NCBI GenBank assembly: GCA_948956705.1 | Contig: CARCZS010000043.1 | Location: forward strand, 1 to 13,952 | Source: an uncultured Phocaeicola sp. | Lineage (GTDB): Bacteria; Bacteroidota; Bacteroidia; Bacteroidales; Bacteroidaceae | DNA length: 13,952 nucleotides | Reading direction: 5' to 3' | Shown: positions 12,608 through 13,952 of the stretch, piece by piece | Numbering within the stretch: the first letter of the stretch is position 1 | How the letters are laid out: every line of letters begins with the position of its first letter | Position numbers and translations under genes: made by a program | Notes under the pieces: model-generated | Seen by the model: only the letters and a program-made list of their open reading frames with translations | What the model was told of the DNA's origin: nothing | Database searches by the model: none

Positions 12608-13816
12608 CTAAGGGATGTTCTCAATTTCAAAGCTTTCCGGATCTACAGTATATTGTATTACTTTCCGTACTGCTGCATCAGCCTGTTTCTGCATCACTCG
12701 CACATAATTGTAAATAGGTCTGTTCTTTTTCACAGACTGCCCTATACAATACTCCACCACCTCTGTCCTTATTCCTATCATAAAAGCGAACTGTGCGAAT
12801 GTTTTTCTGCCGGCATAGTAAGAGAATGAAGTTTGAATGCCTATATGTTGTGCCAAGGCTGCGAAACATTTGTTGACATAACGTTGCAGATTCTTGTACC
12901 CGTTACAAAACGATAAGTTCAACCTGTTTCCCAGAATGTATTTATTGATGATTGTTTTCGCCTCATCGGGTATGGTCAAAGATGTAGTTCTTTCTCCCGT
13001 CTTGTGTTCTGCACTCTTTTTTCGGACGTATGTCATTGTCTTGCTTGACAAATCCGTTTCAACAAGGTCTGCAAGGTTGATCCCACCCAAGTAGAACGAT
13101 AGGAGGAATAGGTCACGCGCCAGTATGAGTTTGCTGTCAGATGTTACCATGTCCCGAATACGCTGGAACTGCGTGACGGTTATGTCCATCAGCTTGGGTT
13201 CAGATTGCGGCATGGTAAATCCCTTGAACGGGTGTTCGTCATACTTCACTAACCCTTCGTCTATAGCTTCATTGATAGCAGCCTTGAAATGGGTCATGCG
13301 CATCTGTATATTCCCCTTCGCATATCCTCTGCGCTGCATCCCCTTGAAGAGCGTTTCCCGGATATCACGTTTTGTCAGGTAATCTATAGGTATATCACCG
13401 ATGAGAGACACGATAACCTTACAGGTATAGCGGTTCATTTCCGCGTATGAGATTCTCTTTTCTTTTTCAAGACGCTCTATTCTTCTTTCAAATAGCTGCT
13501 GCACTGTTATTGGCTCAGCTTCCTCCTCATCCTTCATCAACACCTCTTTCAACTGTGCACAGTTGGAAAACCTATTCAGATTGAGACCTTCCATCCGTTC
13601 CCGGTATATACCCAGCACATACTGTATTCTTTTGTTCATGATTGCCGCATCCTTGCGGTAACACACCTTTCCGTTTTCAAACTGGTATTCATCATCAACC
13701 TCGAATTCGGTAGAGATATACCGAACTTCCTTCTTAAAAGTTAAAGATACATAAATTCCAAGTTTACCCGACAATTTACGTCTGTTCGGGAGGATTTTTA
13801 AGTTTAAGGTAGCCAT
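12608..13816 (-). CDS. int: Tyrosine recombinase (phage integrase)
   Basis: 402 residues, the usual length of Bacteroidales site-specific integrases. An arm-binding N-terminal region (MATLNLKILPNRRKLSGKLG) and a SAM-like core-binding region (about 101-195) precede the catalytic domain. The active site is partly altered: expected Arg I in FYLGGINLADL is Gly244, Arg II Arg337 is kept in YYAGRKTFA, the expected LGHS motif is IGQS (Gln360), and the catalytic Tyr is Tyr369 in PIYNYV, nine residues on. Whether this is a normal lineage variant or a weakened enzyme cannot be told here. It probably integrates and excises this prophage. It is the last phage gene before the right-end non-coding segment. 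Confidence 0.9.
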   Translation of the reverse strand: MATLNLKILPNRRKLSGKLGIYVSLTFKKEVRYISTEFEVDDEYQFENGKVCYRKDAAIMNKRIQYVLGIYRERMEGLNLNRFSNCAQLKEVLMKDEEEAEPITVQQLFERRIERLEKEKRISYAEMNRYTCKVIVSLIGDIPIDYLTKRDIRETLFKGMQRRGYAKGNIQMRMTHFKAAINEAIDEGLVKYDEHPFKGFTMPQSEPKLMDITVTQFQRIRDMVTSDSKLILARDLFLLSFYLGGINLADLVETDLSSKTMTYVRKKSAEHKTGERTTSLTIPDEAKTIINKYILGNRLNLSFCNGYKNLQRYVNKCFAALAQHIGIQTSFSYYAGRKTFAQFAFMIGIRTEVVEYCIGQSVKKNRPIYNYVRVMQKQADAAVRKVIQYTVDPESFEIENIP

Positions 13817-13838
13817 AATTTGATACTTTTAAAATTCC

Positions 13839-13864
13839 AGCGACAAACCCTAGCGACAAACCTT
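13839..13864. repeat. Tandem 13-bp repeat upstream of integrase
   Basis: AGCGACAAACCCT (13839-13851) is followed at once by AGCGACAAACCTT (13852-13864), differing at one position. The same core appears inverted (TTTGTCG) at 13941-13947. Directly repeated motifs beside an integrase gene are often integrase arm-binding sites or operators. They start 23 bp upstream of the integrase ATG. Confidence 0.55.
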
Positions 13865-13912
13865 ATAGCTCACCAGTGGGTTTTCTGTCACTTTTTTGGC
13901 TCAGTTTGAAAA

Positions 13913-13944
13913 TTTGGGGGAATTAGTTAAAATCCCTATCTTTG
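13913..13944 (+). promoter_or_regulatory. Outward-facing Bacteroides-type promoter at the right end
   Basis: TTTG at 13913-13916 and TATCTTTG at 13937-13944, separated by 20 bp, match the TTTG-N19-21-TAnnTTTG consensus. It reads rightward, away from the phage genes, with a start point near 13951. It may belong to a host gene next to the insertion or drive a flanking gene. The 13817-13912 stretch otherwise holds the 13-bp repeats and no gene. Confidence 0.6.
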
Positions 13945-13952
13945 TCGGATGA

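Noticed and set aside
13839..13864. CRISPR-like repeat
   Set aside because: Two adjacent copies without spacers and no Cas genes.

Overview
The window looks like the right-hand part of an integrated temperate phage (prophage) of a Bacteroidales host (Bacteroides, Phocaeicola or Parabacteroides type). Support for the host: promoter-like TAnnTTTG boxes instead of -35/-10 boxes, little Shine-Dalgarno signal, and gene families typical of Bacteroidales mobile elements (DUF6291/DUF7833-like replication protein, DUF3127, a Bacteroidales-type tyrosine integrase). The left end is cut, so the packaging and head genes are not visible. No tRNA, rRNA, CRISPR array, insertion sequence or reverse transcriptase was seen.

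Layout, right to left. (1) 13817-13952: a short non-coding end with a tandem 13-bp repeat and an outward promoter, probably near an attachment site. (2) 12608-13816 (-): tyrosine integrase, ending at a two-way terminator (12523-12556). (3) 11193-12469: the lysogeny control region. It has an XRE repressor without a protease domain, a small Cys-rich protein, and two small membrane proteins coded on opposite strands with overlapping 3' ends. (4) 11052-11192 and 11794-11852: two divergent control regions sharing an almost identical 32-bp element (promoter box plus operator-like site). (5) 11051 leftwards: one long minus-strand early operon of small DNA-binding and hypothetical proteins, a VRR-NUC nuclease, a DUF3127 OB-fold protein, a DUF4406 protein, several acidic proteins, then a replication initiator-like protein and a DnaC-type helicase loader. 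(6) 5569-40: a run of unrecognised proteins, then a very large protein (889-3477) and a coiled-coil protein (40-882), probably late tail or virion genes.

How it fits together: the repressor probably binds the duplicated operator-promoter element and shuts off the early operon and the leftward membrane gene. When it is lifted, the early operon makes regulators, repair and nucleotide-related proteins, and the initiator plus loader, which would recruit the host DnaB helicase.

The strongest new signal lies inside the initiator gene (6656-6749): about ten copies of a TTGTTA-like hexamer spaced 9-10 bp apart, on one face of the helix, beside an AT-rich stretch. With the loader gene directly downstream, this copies the logic of lambda's O-ori-P region and is a good candidate for the phage replication origin.
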